Positions 22,191 to 35,200 of a stretch of 64,000 nucleotides of DNA are shown here, piece after piece. The position numbers and the translations under genes were made by a program. This DNA comes from Coniella vitis (lineage: Eukaryota > Ascomycota > Sordariomycetes > Diaporthales > Schizoparmaceae), in NCBI GenBank assembly GCA_011317545.1, contig WUJK01000004.1, positions 930,001 through 994,000 of the forward strand, written 5' to 3'. A model generated the notes under the pieces. The model did no database searches, was not told the origin of the DNA, and saw only the letters and a program-made list of their open reading frames with translations. The number at the start of each line of letters is the position of its first letter. The first letter of the stretch is position 1.

Positions 22191-24576
22191 TGGAACCCCG
22201 ATTGGAAATGGCCTTAGCGGCTTCCGCGCCTCGTTCCGTACAATCTGCGAAGAAAAGAGGACCGCTTATTCAACAGACACGCTGGACCAGCTCGACCCAG
22301 ACGGTAAATACAAGACTGATTCGATGCAAAGCCTCTCTTCTGACAGTGATACAGATGTCCAGGATCTTGCAATTGAACTTGTCTCGGCGTTGCAGCGCCT
22401 TCGAGTGTCTCGTCTGCTTCCTGCGCGTGGCAGTGGCAAGAATCTCTTGGGCGATTTATTGAGACTCAATGAGTCTATCAATTCTGACGAACTTGATGTC
22501 AACTGTATCAAACCCCTTTTCAATGCGGCCTTGGCCGATACCCCAGATGATGCGCTTCTTTGGGATGAAGTCTACCGCGCTGTCACCGAATCCACCCCAC
22601 CTCCACAACCGGTAGCCCCATCCCTCCAAGAAACCCTATGGCTTCGCAATACGAGTAGCTTCGCAAACTCGTCTGAGTACCGCAAGTATGTGGATGGAGT
22701 TCTTCAGGAGGAACTTGGCACTCTGTACGTCGGACTCCCTCGATTCTACGAGACATTCTTCAGTCGCGTGGCGGATCTGGAGACTGCGTCCCAAAATGTT
22801 TGGAACAAGTGCGTGGAAGGCGACGATCCACTCTTTAGCGGCGGGTGGCGTGGATGGCCCGAGGACGCAAATCAAGATGACGTCCTACACTGGTTCGTAG
22901 GAATCAGCAAGACGGTAGCATCGTTCGCAGCCGACTACAAGTCGACCCCAACCCCAATCCCTCAACGAAGAATACTAGCACTGCCTAACGTGCCAATTCT
23001 TGGCTCGACGGGTGAGCGCAAGCTGGATATCGGCTTCGTGAACAATGCAGATGTTGGACAAGACTCTCGATGCCACTGGTCGCAGATCCTTGTGCCCGGA
23101 GAGCTAAGGAACAATCCATCCGCCGATAGCGCTTCTAAGGCATGGCTCGACCTGGGGAGGTATGTGAGAGCAGTCCTAGCGGCTCAGGATACCCGTCGCT
23201 TCACCTTGGGCTTTACTCTCTGTGGTTCTCTGATGAGAATTTGGGAGTTTGATCGACTTGGGGGAATCGCATCCGAACAGTTTGATATTAACAAAGAGGG
23301 GCTATAGTTTGTATCTACGGTCTTTGGGTTTCTTTGGATGACTGACGAAGAGCTTGGTTTTGATGCTGCAATTCCTAGAAAGGACGGGCAACGTTGTATC
23401 ACGATTGAGCGGAATGAATGGCCTGCCGGAGAAACTTATCATCGATAAGCTCATAAAGCGGGCACCGTGCATCGCCGGCCGGGCAACGACATGTTGGAAA
23501 GCCCATCGTGAAGGAGACCCGCAGATACCGCTTGTGAACAAGGACTCCTGGCAGTATATGGAGCGCGAGGACGAAGGTACGCTACTCCAAGATGCGACGG
23601 ATAAAGGTGTGGTCAACGTGGCCCGGTACTATCACCACGAGACTGTCTGTATCCGCGGCGAAGTCGATGAGATCCGGAATAATGTGCGAGGCGGGCTAAA
23701 TATGTCGGAGGCGAGCAACTACCGGCTGGACCGGTCACTTCCATCACCGAGCACCAATACAGCTTCCACTCCACAGAAGAGCCAAAACAACAGCACCGCC
23801 GTCAAGAAGCGATCATCCAGCCAAGTTAGCTCCCCTCTGCCGCCTAGCAAGCGATCGTGCTCGGCCTTGGAATCGCCGATGGAGGCTAGCCGTGTGGCAC
23901 AACCAAACCGTTGTGCACAGACGCATCATCCTGCGTGACTACGGAAAGGCCATTTACAAAGCAAGCACGCGACCGGCTCTCCTGGCGGCGCTCGAGGGAT
24001 GCATCGAAGGACACGAGTCCCTACACCAAGCCGGCATCCTCCACAGAGATATCTCCATCAACAATCTGATGATCAATGAGGATGGTAGCAACCCGTCGTG
24101 GCCTTTGTTCGTGATCGATCTCGACCTTGCTACCAGAGAGCAGCGGAGCATGGGCGCCTCGGGAGCAAAAGGCCCCAAGACGGGCACGAGGGCCTTTCTG
24201 GCAATGGGAGCGCTTCGCGGCGAGCAGCATTCTTTTATGCACGACCTTGAGTCCTTTTTCTGGGTCCTATTCTGGATATGCATCCACTACAAAGGGCCAG
24301 GTCAAGACATTGGAGCGACCAAGTTTGATGTCTGGTATTATAGAAGTGACGACGAAATGGTGGCTCCCAAGCGAGGAGAGGTGTATGATGAAGAATATTT
24401 TCCAAAGGGCAGGGCAAATCTTTATGCCATACTACCAACCATTGATCCCATGGGTTAACAAATTGAGGGGCAAGGTGTTCCCGAACGGTGACAGATGGAA
24501 GAAGGCGGAGCCAAAGCTTTATTCGGCCATGAGGACTATTCTTAAAGAAGCCTGTGGGGATCCAAATATCGCATAG
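22156..24576 (+). pseudogene. FunK1-type protein kinase pseudogene (indel-broken)
   Basis: Fungal-type FunK1 kinases are large, expanded in filamentous fungi and of mostly unknown role. The frame is readable from 22156 with the N-terminal GNGLSGFRASF motif. It continues through KLDIGFV, HWSQILVPGEL and FTLCGSLMRIWEFDRLGG. The kinase core follows: catalytic loop HRDISINNLM near 24044-24073, IDLDLA in the DFG place near 24115-24132, GTRAFLAMG, and HDLESFFWVLFWICIHY. It ends with PYYQPLIPWVNKLR and a stop at 24576. Breaks are a TAG at 23305-23307 where the family has Gln, and three changes of reading frame near 23405-23435, 23910 (an apparent extra T) and 24395-24415. All three move in the same direction, so the frame returns to the original. 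No start codon precedes 22156 in frame; the first ATG is 22324. GC content is normal, so RIP is not the main cause of decay. Confidence 0.9.
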
Positions 24577-25559
24577 GAATAGAAATTCAGTCTGGGGGGG
24601 TCTGCGCAAGTCGCTCGGCCGCATCGTCAGCTGATGTCTATCTGTTGGTTCGTATCCCAGCAGAGTGACGGATGCATTTCTGGGTGGGAAGGGCTTGGGG
24701 GAGGACTCGGGGATTGGGGGGGGGGGGGGCTGCAAGAAAGCGACCAGTTTTATGAGTCTACCCAAGTGCCTTTTTTTCAGAACGAGCTTGAGAAGCGAAG
24801 ACTGCCAAGGTTGCTTGCGTTGGGTGAAAGAAGGCAGTGGAATCGAACTCAACCAAGAGTGGAGTGGAAGATTGGTGCACCAAGGAAAGCTTTGAGAACT
24901 GTATTATAACGCTATCCTAGGCAATCAAGAGGCCTGCCTCTCTCTCTCTCTTACACAGGGCGAGATCAGTGGCACGGGGCCACACAGCGCGCGCAAAGAG
25001 TATGTTATGTATGTATGATGATGTCTCTTCATGATAGAATCTGGTTCCTCCAACAACAAGACGACGAACCTTGGCATCTTTTTTCTGGCCATCCACCAAC
25101 GCATCCACCAACGCAGGAAATGGACAGACAGACATCATCCATCATGAGCAGCACCTTTGGAGCATTCGGAAGTGGTCCTCTTTCTCACTGCCTCGCCCCG
25201 ATCCAGCCCAACCCTCACTCACATCCCCGCCGCTGTAGCTTGCTCCCTCCATTCCATCCATCCATCCCATCCATCCCATCCGCAGCACACGAGCCCGAAA
25301 GATCTCAAAAGTCAGCCAACAACCCACCAACCAACCGGACGGCAATTTGCTCGGCGTTTGATCGTGCGGGGAAAAAAAAAGGCCAGTGAAATGAATGCCT
25401 GCATGTTTCGCTGTCGTCGTTCTTTTCTGTGATGTTATGCATCCGTGCGCGCCGCCGCCGCCGCACCCCCCAAGGCCTTCCGATTCACCAGGATTCCTCG
25501 GCAGTGATTGGGGTTTCACAGATGGTGGTATATATATACACAATCGTCTCGAGGGCGGT
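24577..25559. other. Intergenic up to the island border
   Basis: No gene is supported. It holds a G-run at 24718-24730, a TCTC repeat at 24938-24951, CATCCATCC repeats near 25256-25281 and CCG repeats at 25449-25464. Base composition is normal up to about 25550 and then drops abruptly. Confidence 0.5.
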
Positions 25560-25631
25560 CACAAGTTACTCTTATCTAGTTTAGGTAGGTATTTATAAGT
25601 ATAGCGTATAATAAGAGTAATAACGGCCTAG
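25560..25631 (+). mobile_element. Left remnant of gypsy element A2
   Basis: About 50-70 bp matching the region near 37345-37405 of element A (shared GTATAGCGTATAA core, followed by AGAGyrGTAA). It ends at CCTAG (25627-25631), which recurs at 40797-40801 where the rest of A2 resumes. Element C is therefore inserted into A2. The 5' end of A2 is missing beyond about 25560. Confidence 0.6.
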
Positions 25632-25813
25632 TATCACAGGTCAAGCAGGTGCCTGGTTATTAGGGCTTAGTTACGTGGGATATAAGTCGATATATATTTA
25701 TTCGGGAGCTACGTATACGCAACTCCCTTACTACTAGACTTCTACTCCTTAATTTAGTTAATTATAGTATATTAACCCTTACGTTTTAAACCCTTATATA
25801 TAACTCCTTTATA

Positions 25814-26925
25814 TTTAACTAAACTCCTTAATAGCGAAAGATCCGTCGTTTTATTATAATAACCTAGAGCAGCATATAAGCACCTTTTGCACTATTTTTT
25901 ATTTAATTTTATTCCCCTTCCGCTCGCTATTATAAAGTCTCTTTCTCGCCTATTTCTCTTTCTACGAGAGTCGCTTAAAAGCCGTAATAAACTCGACGCT
26001 TAACTTATTAATATATATAGTAAGATCTATCAATATAGCGCTTATATAAGCAACGATCTCTCTTAAGTCTACTTTATCTATAACGCTATTTCTCGCGATC
26101 TTTAGATAAAATACTTTATTATATATAGAATAGGTTTCGAGTGGTAAGATTATAACTAGTTTAGCGTTTTTCCTAAACCTTATACGAAAGATATTAGAGG
26201 AACCGAATAAAGAAATAGAAAGCTAACTAATATTTGATTAAACTATATTAGAGTAGCTCTAAAGCTATATTAGAGTACTTAAACCGCTAGGATATAGTAT
26301 TCTTTAAAGTAAAAGATACCGATTAGCTAAATAAAGTTAAAATCCTTATACTTATTATTAGCTTAAACGCTACTTTTTATACTCGGCTAGATTTAATAGC
26401 TTAGCTATAAACTTAGGTAGAGTTTACGTAATTATTATATACGTCCGATTCTATATTTATTAGCGTAATAGCTACTCCCGAGTACCGAATAAGTAAAAGC
26501 GGAATAGGATATAACGGTGAACTAATAGATATGAATATTAATATACTTAGCGGTAAACCTTATAAGTATTATAATTATAATAAAGTAGGCTATATCGTAT
26601 AATATTATTTATAGCTATATGCGAATAATACTACGATAAACTTATTAGGGAGTAATTTATAAGTAGCCCCTATTATTTTTCGTTTAAGGGAGGATATTAT
26701 ATATACTTACCTCGATACGGCGGACCTTATCGATAAGTTCGATATTTATAATATAATCGTACGCCTTAAGGAATAGTAATTAAATAGCAATTAAGTATTA
26801 AGTTAGTAATAAAGGTATATATTCGGTCTAATTATATATCTAGGACGGATTAGGTATAGCGTAGTTAGCTAAATCTAGAAGCTTTATCCGTAGGGTTTAG
26901 ATACTTTTAATATTACTTAGTAAGA
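25814..26925 (+). pseudogene. gag-like remnant of element C with zinc-knuckle trace
   Basis: In one plus frame the sequence near 26560-26605 reads GKPYKYYNYNKVGYIV followed by stop, YY. The spacing fits a CCHC zinc knuckle whose Cys and His positions now read Tyr, the outcome of G-to-A changes. Downstream the frame continues with an acidic segment (YLDTADLIDKFDIYNI). Stops occur throughout. The region upstream to the LTR is too degraded for me to assign. Confidence 0.55.
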
Positions 26926-26930
26926 GTAGC

Positions 26931-27401
26931 TATAATAATCCTTACCTAAGTCCCTAACTCTGGAAGTACCTATAAGTTATATATTAATAGAATAGGGAAG
27001 TATTACTTTTAAGGTTCTATATATTTATCGAGCGATATTAAGTATTATAAGTAATTAAGAGAGATTACCCTATTATATAAAATAATACTTAGATTTATAA
27101 CTAAAGACTATAAGGAAACTATTCTAAATAATAGGAAACTATCTATCCTTATATCTTTCTATTATTACTATTATTCCCTAAATAATATCCTAAACCGTAA
27201 GAGTCGATAGTAACTTCTTCGGTTTACCTTTATAATCGATAGGACTACTAGCGGTCCTATCGGTCCTTATCGTATTATCTCTTATAACCCTAACCCTAAT
27301 ACTTCTTATATAAGAGATCCTATCGGTTTATTATAATTTCGATAGTTATATTATATTATATTAGTTTATTCCTATAACCTATATAAGCCTAGGTTATAAT
27401 A
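26931..27401. repeat. LTR of element B, copy 1
   Basis: 471 bp, starting TATAATAATCCTTACCTAAG, containing the telomere-like ACCCTAACCCTAA at 27287-27299, and ending AGGTTATAATA. It is directly preceded by the target duplication GTAGC. Confidence 0.75.
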
Positions 27402-27975
27402 TTATCTCTCTTCTATAGATCTTTATCTCTAAAGATCGTTTCCTTATTTCCGTAAATAATTCTATCTAATATTCTTACTTTGAATTATACTTTCCTAATT
27501 CGTTATATCGTTAAGAATTAATAAACTCCGTTATAAAAAGATTAAATAAAGTTTAACCTTAAGTTTCTCTATCTTTTCGCGCTAAACCGTTATATTTTTT
27601 TATTCCTATTACGAGGATTATAAGGTTTCCTATTTTACTTTAGAAGACGACTCTTCTCGTTATCTAGAGTATATTCGTAATAAGCGGGGAAACTACGATA
27701 TATATAGTTTAACTCCTACTTAGATATAGAAAATTACTCGTTAGTATTTACTAATTAAGGCTAAGTTAGATCGAGCGGAGGGGGAGGCGATAGAAGCGAA
27801 TATTCGTATTTCTCGTTTACGGAAATAACGTTATATATAGGCTAATAAAATAGCGTATACTATTCATTATAGGTTAGATATAATAGAAGAGTTAGATTAT
27901 ATTGAGGCGGAGGAGTTAAGGAAAGAGTGTTTAGCTACCGAAGCTAAATATCGGGTTATAAAGCCGGTCGTTCCT
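27402..27975 (+). pseudogene. Antisense coiled-coil ORF remnant, copy 1
   Basis: A plus-strand frame opposite to the pol genes reads KAKLDRAEGEAIEANIRISR and, after a stop at a presumed Trp or Gln, continues with GLDIIEEL-like charged helix (EELDYIEAEELRKE) to the start of the next LTR. The Arg/Glu-rich, coiled-coil character and low mutation load suggest a once-coding ORF. I know similar charged proteins only as uncharacterised fungal sequences tied to retrotransposons. Confidence 0.5.
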
Positions 27976-28434
27976 TATAATAATCCTTACCTAAATCCTT
28001 AACTCTAGAAGTACCTATAAGTTATATATTAGTAGAATAGGGAAGTATTACCTTTAAGCTTCTATACGTTTATCGAGCGATACTAAGTATTATAAGTAAT
28101 TAAGAGGGATTACTCTATTATATAAAATAATACTTAGATTTATAACTAAAGATTATAAGAAAATTATCTAATATTAAGCCGTAGACCTCTATCCTTATAT
28201 CCTTCCGTTATTTCCTATTAATTAATATATAGCTTACTTAAGCTTATTAATACTTAATAGTACTTACTAAGGCTTAGTAAGTAGTTATAATCTTTAGTAA
28301 TCCGACCCTAACCCTAATTATATTATCCTATATAACCTTATATAAGAGATCCTATCGGTCCGTTATAGTTCCGATTTCTAATACTATATTACGTTAGCCT
28401 ATTCTTATAACCTATATAGCTATAAGTTATAATG
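27976..28434. repeat. LTR of element B, copy 2
   Basis: Starts TATAATAATCCTTACC, follows copy 1 closely for the first 200 bp, then has a diverged middle before CGACCCTAACCCTAA (28303-28317) and the shared end. In minus orientation it is the 3' LTR of the element carrying the pol remnant at 29200-31543. Confidence 0.7.
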
Positions 28435-29195
28435 TTATTTCCTTTTTATTAGTCTTTATCCCTAAAAACCTATAGTATTTCCGTAAATACTCCTACCTAA
28501 TATTCTTACTTCGGATTATACTTTCTTAATTCGTTATATTATTAAGAATTATAAAATCGCGTAATACGAATTCCGGATCTTCGTCCTTATTTAAAAAGCG
28601 TCTTACTTATATCGAACGTTTTTACTATATCGAGACTAATAGGTTTAAGGTTATACTTTGCTCGTTATATCTAGAGGAAGGTCTAGTATATCGGGTAGTA
28701 GATAGTATAAAAAGTTATTCTTAGTATATAAAACGAGGTCGTTTCTATAATAGAAATCGTATACCGGCGTCTTCTCGTAAGTTATAATATAGTTTTGCTT
28801 TTTACTAAGTTTTACTAACCGTAGTAGTTTTTAGTTCCTCGTATTACCGATAAGCTATCTCGAATCGATAATCGAGAATTATAGGAGGAAAGTCGTTTAG
28901 CCGAGCTCTAAGCTTAATTAAATAAGTCTTTATCTCGTTTAGCCCGTTTAAAGAAAGAGCGCCGTTTTCTCTAAAAGAAGGGTATAAAGTTAGTAAATAC
29001 TAGATTAGAGGAGGAGGAGCGAGAGTATATTACTAACACCGTTTAAGCTATTTCGTCCGAGGAGGCTATACTTGCTATATAGGATCCTTTATTTAAGAGT
29101 ACGAACTAGAATACGTTAGCGGCGCTTAACGCGACGATTAATTAGTCCGGATTTAACCTAGGAAGTCCGAGTATAGGTAGTTCGTAATTTTAGTC
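28435..29195 (+). pseudogene. Antisense coiled-coil ORF remnant, copy 2
   Basis: Plus-strand frame, convergent with the minus-strand pol gene. From about 28850 it reads RITDKLSRIDNREL, then LNKSLSRLARLKKERRFL, KLVNTRLEEEEREYI and LAALNATIN, interrupted by stops at likely Trp positions. It is highly charged and predicted coiled coil, and lies between the 3' end of pol and the 3' LTR. Its layout matches copy 1 at 27402-27975. An upstream part (28480-28850) is probably the same ORF but is less clear. Confidence 0.6.
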
Positions 29196-31543
29196 CTAGC
29201 TTACGGTATATATATCCTCTAGGTTACTCTAGGTACGTTTTTCTCTATTTATTAATTACTTACTAATAGTTCTTAAGGTTACTAATAGGTTCCTAAGTAT
29301 TTTTACTATCTAAGTAGCCTTTCTATTTAATAAGTAGTATTTTAGCCTTTTTATCGATAATTCTTTTAACTTCGTATTCTAGTTCTTATTATTCTTCGAG
29401 TTCGAGTAATTTTTCGATAGGTATATTTTCTAATACCGGTTTAAGGAGTAAGATATAAAAAACTAGGTATATCCTTATATTTAGAGGTAGCTTAAGTTTA
29501 TAATTAAGGTTCGAGATTTTATTCTTAATTTCGAAGGGTCCGAGTTTTTTATAATCGAGTTTATTAAAGGATTACTTAGTTTTAATATTTATATAATATA
29601 GGTAGATTTTATCTCTCCTCTATAAAATTAGTCCCTTAATTCTTTTCTAATTAATATAGTTTTTTATTTTCTCTAATACTTCTTCGAGTATTTTCTTAAA
29701 TTCTAACTAAAGTTCCTTAATTCTTCGAGTTATATCTTATACTATAGGTATAATTCCGCCTAGAATTTCTTCCAGGTAAGCTATAAGCTATCTTCCGTAG
29801 AATACTTCGAATAGTAATATTCGTATTATAGATATAGTTAGCTATTATAAGCAAATTATACTATAAATAAGAGTTTAACCTAATTATTTACTAGTAGTTA
29901 ATATAATATCTAAGATATTATTTAAAGATCTAGTTAATTCTTTCTATTTATCTATCTAACTAGGGATAATAAGCTATTAATAGCTTTTATTTCGTTCTAA
30001 GGTATTTAAATAGAGAGGTTTAGAAGTATAATATAAATATACTTCCTCTATCTAAGATAAGTTTTTAAGGTATTCCGTATTATACGATAATATTTCTAAT
30101 AAATATATAAGCGAGGTTTATTATATCGCTATTTTCCGAATAAAGTAGGAAGTAGGTATACTTCGTTAGTTTATAAACTACTATTAAGATACTATTATAT
30201 AAAGCCTTAGTTAAGGGTTCTTATAAGATTAGTAGCTTAACGATAAAGTTTAAGCTAGTTAATTACTATAGTATTATAGATATTTATAGGGGTTTTAATA
30301 ATCCGTAAGACTTATATCGATCTACTTTATTTTTTTATATATATTATATTCGTTAATAACTTCTTCTACTAGCTATTTAAGCTTAAGAGGATTCTAATAT
30401 TATTTAATTCGTTCGTAGGTAGCTTTAATTCCTTAGTATCTATATATTAAAGCTTTATATATTATTTTAATATACTTCTTCTTATCGTTATTTATTATAT
30501 TATTAAAGTCGTATATTTTTCCTACGATTCTTAATATCGCGCTAAGTTCTCTTATAGCTATTAGTATTATAAGATTTCCTTCTAAATCTTCCTAAATGAT
30601 TACTATAATATCTTAATCTTTACTATCGTTATCTTTATAATCCGACTATCTACTAAGAGTATCTACTCCTTCGTTTTCTTTACCTTTATAATAGATAATC
30701 TTAAAGTCGAATTCTAATAAGAACTCGTACTATTTAACTTATCGTTTATTAAGTTGCTTTATTAAGGTAAATACCTAAAGGTTCTTATAATCCGTATATA
30801 TAAGAATTTATTATTTAGTATTAATAAAATAGATTCGCTATTCCCTAAAGGCTTCTATTATTATTATAAATTCTTAATCGGGCGTTCCGTAGTTAAGTTT
30901 TAATCTATTTAATTTCTTACTAAGGTTATTAACTATCCGTAGTCGTTCTTAATCGTCCCGTTATCCGAGTTATCTACTAAGTATAAAATCTAATATATCT
31001 ATCTCGATCTCGAAAACTTTATTTAAGTCTACTTCGATTAGGATTAGTTTTAATATAACTATATCTTTAATTATATTAAAAGCTTCTTATACCTATTTAT
31101 TCTAATTAAAAGTAATATCTTTCTTAATAAGTTTTATAAGTATTATTATAATACTATTATAATTCTTAATAAATTATCGGTAGAAGTTAGTATAGCTTAG
31201 AAAGGCTCTAATATCCTTAACGTTTTAGGGTATAAGCTAATCCCGGACTACCTTTACCTTATCTTTCTATATTCGTATATACCCTAGTATAATAATATAT
31301 CCGAGGTAGTTAACTTCCTAAATATTCTAATTATATTTAGTAGGTTTTATTAAGATTTTATTATCCTAGAGGATTTATAGAATTATTATAATATACTTTT
31401 AATATTTTTCGAATATCTTCGAATAGATAAGAATATTATCTAAGTAGACGATTACGAAGTAATCGAGGTAATCGTATAAGATATAATTTATTATTTCTTA
31501 AAATAAAGCTAGGGCGTTAATAAGTCCGAATAGTATAATAAGG
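29196..31543 (-). pseudogene. RIP-degraded gypsy pol of element B (RT to integrase)
   Basis: On the minus strand, from 31543 downward, the frame reads LFGLINALALF, then YLDNILIYSK near 31440 (the RT active site with its second Asp read as Asn). RNase H features follow: AFREWRIYFINTK, ILIYTDYKNL, YEFLLEFDFKIIYYKGKENE and GVDTLSR near 30660-30850. Integrase and 3' regions extend to about 29200. Stops fall mainly at Trp and Gln positions. The gag, protease and first part of RT are absent at this end because element A interrupts the sequence at 31543/31544. Confidence 0.88.
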
Positions 31544-31882
31544 TATTATAAGCCTACGGGTAAATATACGGCTTCGGTATACTAGGGCACGAAGCCTTAG
31601 TTAGTATATTCCCTTCCCGTCTAGAGACTAGTATTATATAAGCGCTAAACGAGAGCGCCTTCCGAGCAGCTTATAAGCCGCTTAAAAGACTATTGGTAAT
31701 AGCACTTATATCGACGGTAGACCTATAGAAAACTCTATCTAAAGGTAGATCTTAAGCGTAAGAGCTACTTAAGAGTAGCTCTCGCGCCGCTATATAGATA
31801 CTACCTTTACTTCTCTCCTTAAGTTAGTTAATAATAGAAATTAGGATTATAATTATAAATACTCTCTCGATACCCGTTTATA
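31544..31882 (+). repeat. 5' LTR of element A
   Basis: 339 bp, equal in length to the 3' LTR and mostly identical, differing mainly at C/T and G/A positions. The internal region starts directly after CCCGTTTATA at 31882. Confidence 0.88.
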
Positions 31883-32269
31883 TTTAACTAACTTCCTTTT
31901 ACCTACCCTATATATCTAACGGTATTTATATACTTATTCGGCGTATAGCTTTAGGATATTATTCCCCTATAACGAGTAATTCGGGTAACTCCTTACCTAA
32001 GCGAATAACGATAATAATAATATAATAATAATTATATAATAAATAGTTATTTAAATAATAGATAAGTAGTAGTATATTATTAAACGAGTAATATAATAAT
32101 AGCGTAAAGATAGTATATAAAACCTAAAAGCGCTTATAATATAACTTATATAAATCGAATAATCCTATAGCTTATTACTATAGAAGCTATTAGTAAGTAT
32201 TAGTAACCTAGCGGCCGAATACCCTAACCTAGTACCTAACTAACTAAAAGATACTTATATCCCTATTCC

Positions 32270-35200
32270 TACCTCCTAAGATATAGAAAACGCCGATATC
32301 GATATAGATAAGGCCCTAGAGAGTATAATTATACCTAAATATAAGCCCCTTTCTTAACTAGCAAACTTTAAGGGTATATATACTTAATTCTTAGCTTAGG
32401 AGTATATTATAAGGTATAAACTCGTTTAAGATATTTATTTTATCGGGAATTATATAGATAAGTTCTAAGAAATTTATAAATACCTAGAGGGAGATATAAA
32501 GGTTATAGCGTAGAGCTATTATATCGTAGGAGGAGAGTATAGCCTTTAGAAACCCTCCTTATTCCTATAATAGCTTTACTACCGATATTATAACGAGAAT
32601 TATACTATTACTACTTCCTAAAGGCTTTATAGCTTTATTTAGAAGAAAGGCTAATCCTTCTCTAACTTCTTCTCCTAATAGGAGAAGTTATTAGTAGATT
32701 CCGGCGGTATAAAATAGCCGGACTTAGTTAAGTTAATATACCTAGAGGGCGCTATTAATAGTATATTATATATATAGCTTATTAGTATAAAGATATTATC
32801 GATATATAACGATTAGATAAAGAAAGCTTTCTATATCTCGGCTAAGCTAAAAAGCTATATTATTATCCGAGATAATAGCTATACTTCGCCCTTAAGCTAC
32901 TTATCTAACGCTATAATATAACGCTTTAGAACGGCCTAGTAAATAGGAGGAAACGGATAGAAACTATAAAACCCTTATATAGATCCGGATAAGGATATAG
33001 CTATAACTAGTATTAATATACTATAGGTTAATAAATAGCGTATAAGATAGGTTAATTAAGCGGAGATTATATATAGGAAAGAGTAGGGACTTTATTATAG
33101 GTATAAACGTTCGAATTATAGAATTGCTTATTACCCCCTCCTACCCGTATACCCGCTTATTACCTTAGGAGCTATTCGGGAGATAGGAATTAATATAGCC
33201 GATACTAACCTTATCGACCTTAATAATACTACCGAGGAATAGGAGGAAAACTAATTACTCCTATATAAAGTTATATATAGGAGCTTATAAATCTCGACTT
33301 TAGCCTATAAGAAGTAAAGCGTTAAATAAATAGAAATTATTTTATAATAATCTATTTTATAATTTAACTCTATTTATCCTAATACTTATTAACTCTAGCT
33401 ATAACTATTATTCTACTATAAGTAAAACGCTTATATATAAGTTAAAACTTCCGTATATACCTATCCCGCTTAGGACCTTTTATTAATCGTTAAGGGAGAG
33501 AATATTATATAAATAGCCTATTATCCGCTATATAACCTATTTTAATATAAATTTAAATAGGTATTTATATCGTATTTAGACCTATATAATCCCCCGCCTT
33601 TAATATAACCTTATTTTAGGAAAACCTTAAGTAGAAAGAGAGAGGGTAATATATATAGCTTATAAATACCGCTTAAATATTAAATAAGCCGGAGGATTAA
33701 AGGTTTAGAAATAAGAATATAACCCTAAGAACTTTAACTATATATCTATTAATACCCTTATTATTTAGAGCGAAGTTTAGTATATAAAACGCTTAAATAC
33801 CGCTTAGATAATACTTTTTAATATTATAATAGCCGATATTACTAAGGCCCTAATACTGAAAATAGAATCCTTAGTTAATAAGAAACTCTCCCTAGAGTAT
33901 TACGAATTCCGGAACCTCTTTAATAAGGAAATAGCTTCCGCGCTACCGCTATATAAAAAGGGAATAGATTATAAGATCCGGCTATATAAGAAGGCGGATA
34001 AGTTTATTATAAACGCCTTATAAGGCCTATTATATCGGATATTTAGAGAAGAACTTATTATATTAAGGAAGACTCTTATTAAGCTATTTAATATAAGTTA
34101 TATTAGAGTTAATAGCTCTTTAGTAGGAGCTTTTATAATCTTTATTAAGAAACTAGGGGGCGGCCTCCGTTTTTATATAAACTATTATATATTTAATATT
34201 ATTTTAAAAGCCGATTACTACCCGCTCCCCCTTATTAAAAAAACCCTACCTAATATTATAAACGCGAAATATTTTACTAAACTCGATATATAAGTAGCGT
34301 TTTATAAGCTTTATATTAAGGAAGAAGATAAATAGAAGACCGCCTTTTATATAAGGTATAGCCTCTTCGAATAGTTAATAACCTCGTTCGGACTTATAAG
34401 CGCTCTTATAACGTTTTAGCGCTATATTAATAACGCTCTATACCCCTACCTAAATATCTTCTATTTAGCTTATATCGATAATATTCTAATATATACTAAT
34501 AATACGGTTAAAGATTATCGAGTAAAGGTAAAGCTAGTATTATATATTCTCGAAGTAATAGATCTAAATTTAGATATTATTAAATACGAATTCGGCGTAA
34601 CCGAGACGAAATACCTAGGCTTTATTATCGAAGCGGGGGTAGGGATTTATATAAACCCCGAGAAGGTATACGCTATATATAATTAGAAGGCTCCGAAAAC
34701 GGTTAAGGAAGTCTATAGCCTCCTAAGATTTATAAACTTCTATTATTAATTTATCGCTAATTATTCCGAAATTATAGGGCTCCTCCTAGTCTTAATTAAA
34801 AAGGGGGTTTTATTTAGGTTTAAGAAATAAGAAGAAGCTATATTCGAATAGCTAAAGTACCTTTTTATTAGTAAGCTTATACTCGTTTAATAGGATCCGG
34901 ATAAGGAGATAATATTAAAGGCGGATTATTTTAAGTATTTATTAAGTAGCTACCTCTCTTAAAGGGATAAGTACGATATCCTCTATTTAGTAATATATTA
35001 CTTATATTACTTAAGCCTTATAGAGTATAATTATAAGATCTATAATAAGGAATTACTAGCTATTATTAATTACTTAAAAGTATAGGATATAAAGCTTAGG
35101 GGTATTATATTATTATTTATAATTTATTCGGACTATAAGAACCTCGAATATTTTATAATATTATAGCGTTTTATTAAGAGGTAAGTCCGCTAATCCGAAA

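Noticed and set aside
27287..27299. Telomere repeats
   Set aside because: Only two repeat words, located inside LTRs with continuing chromosome on both sides, so not a chromosome end.
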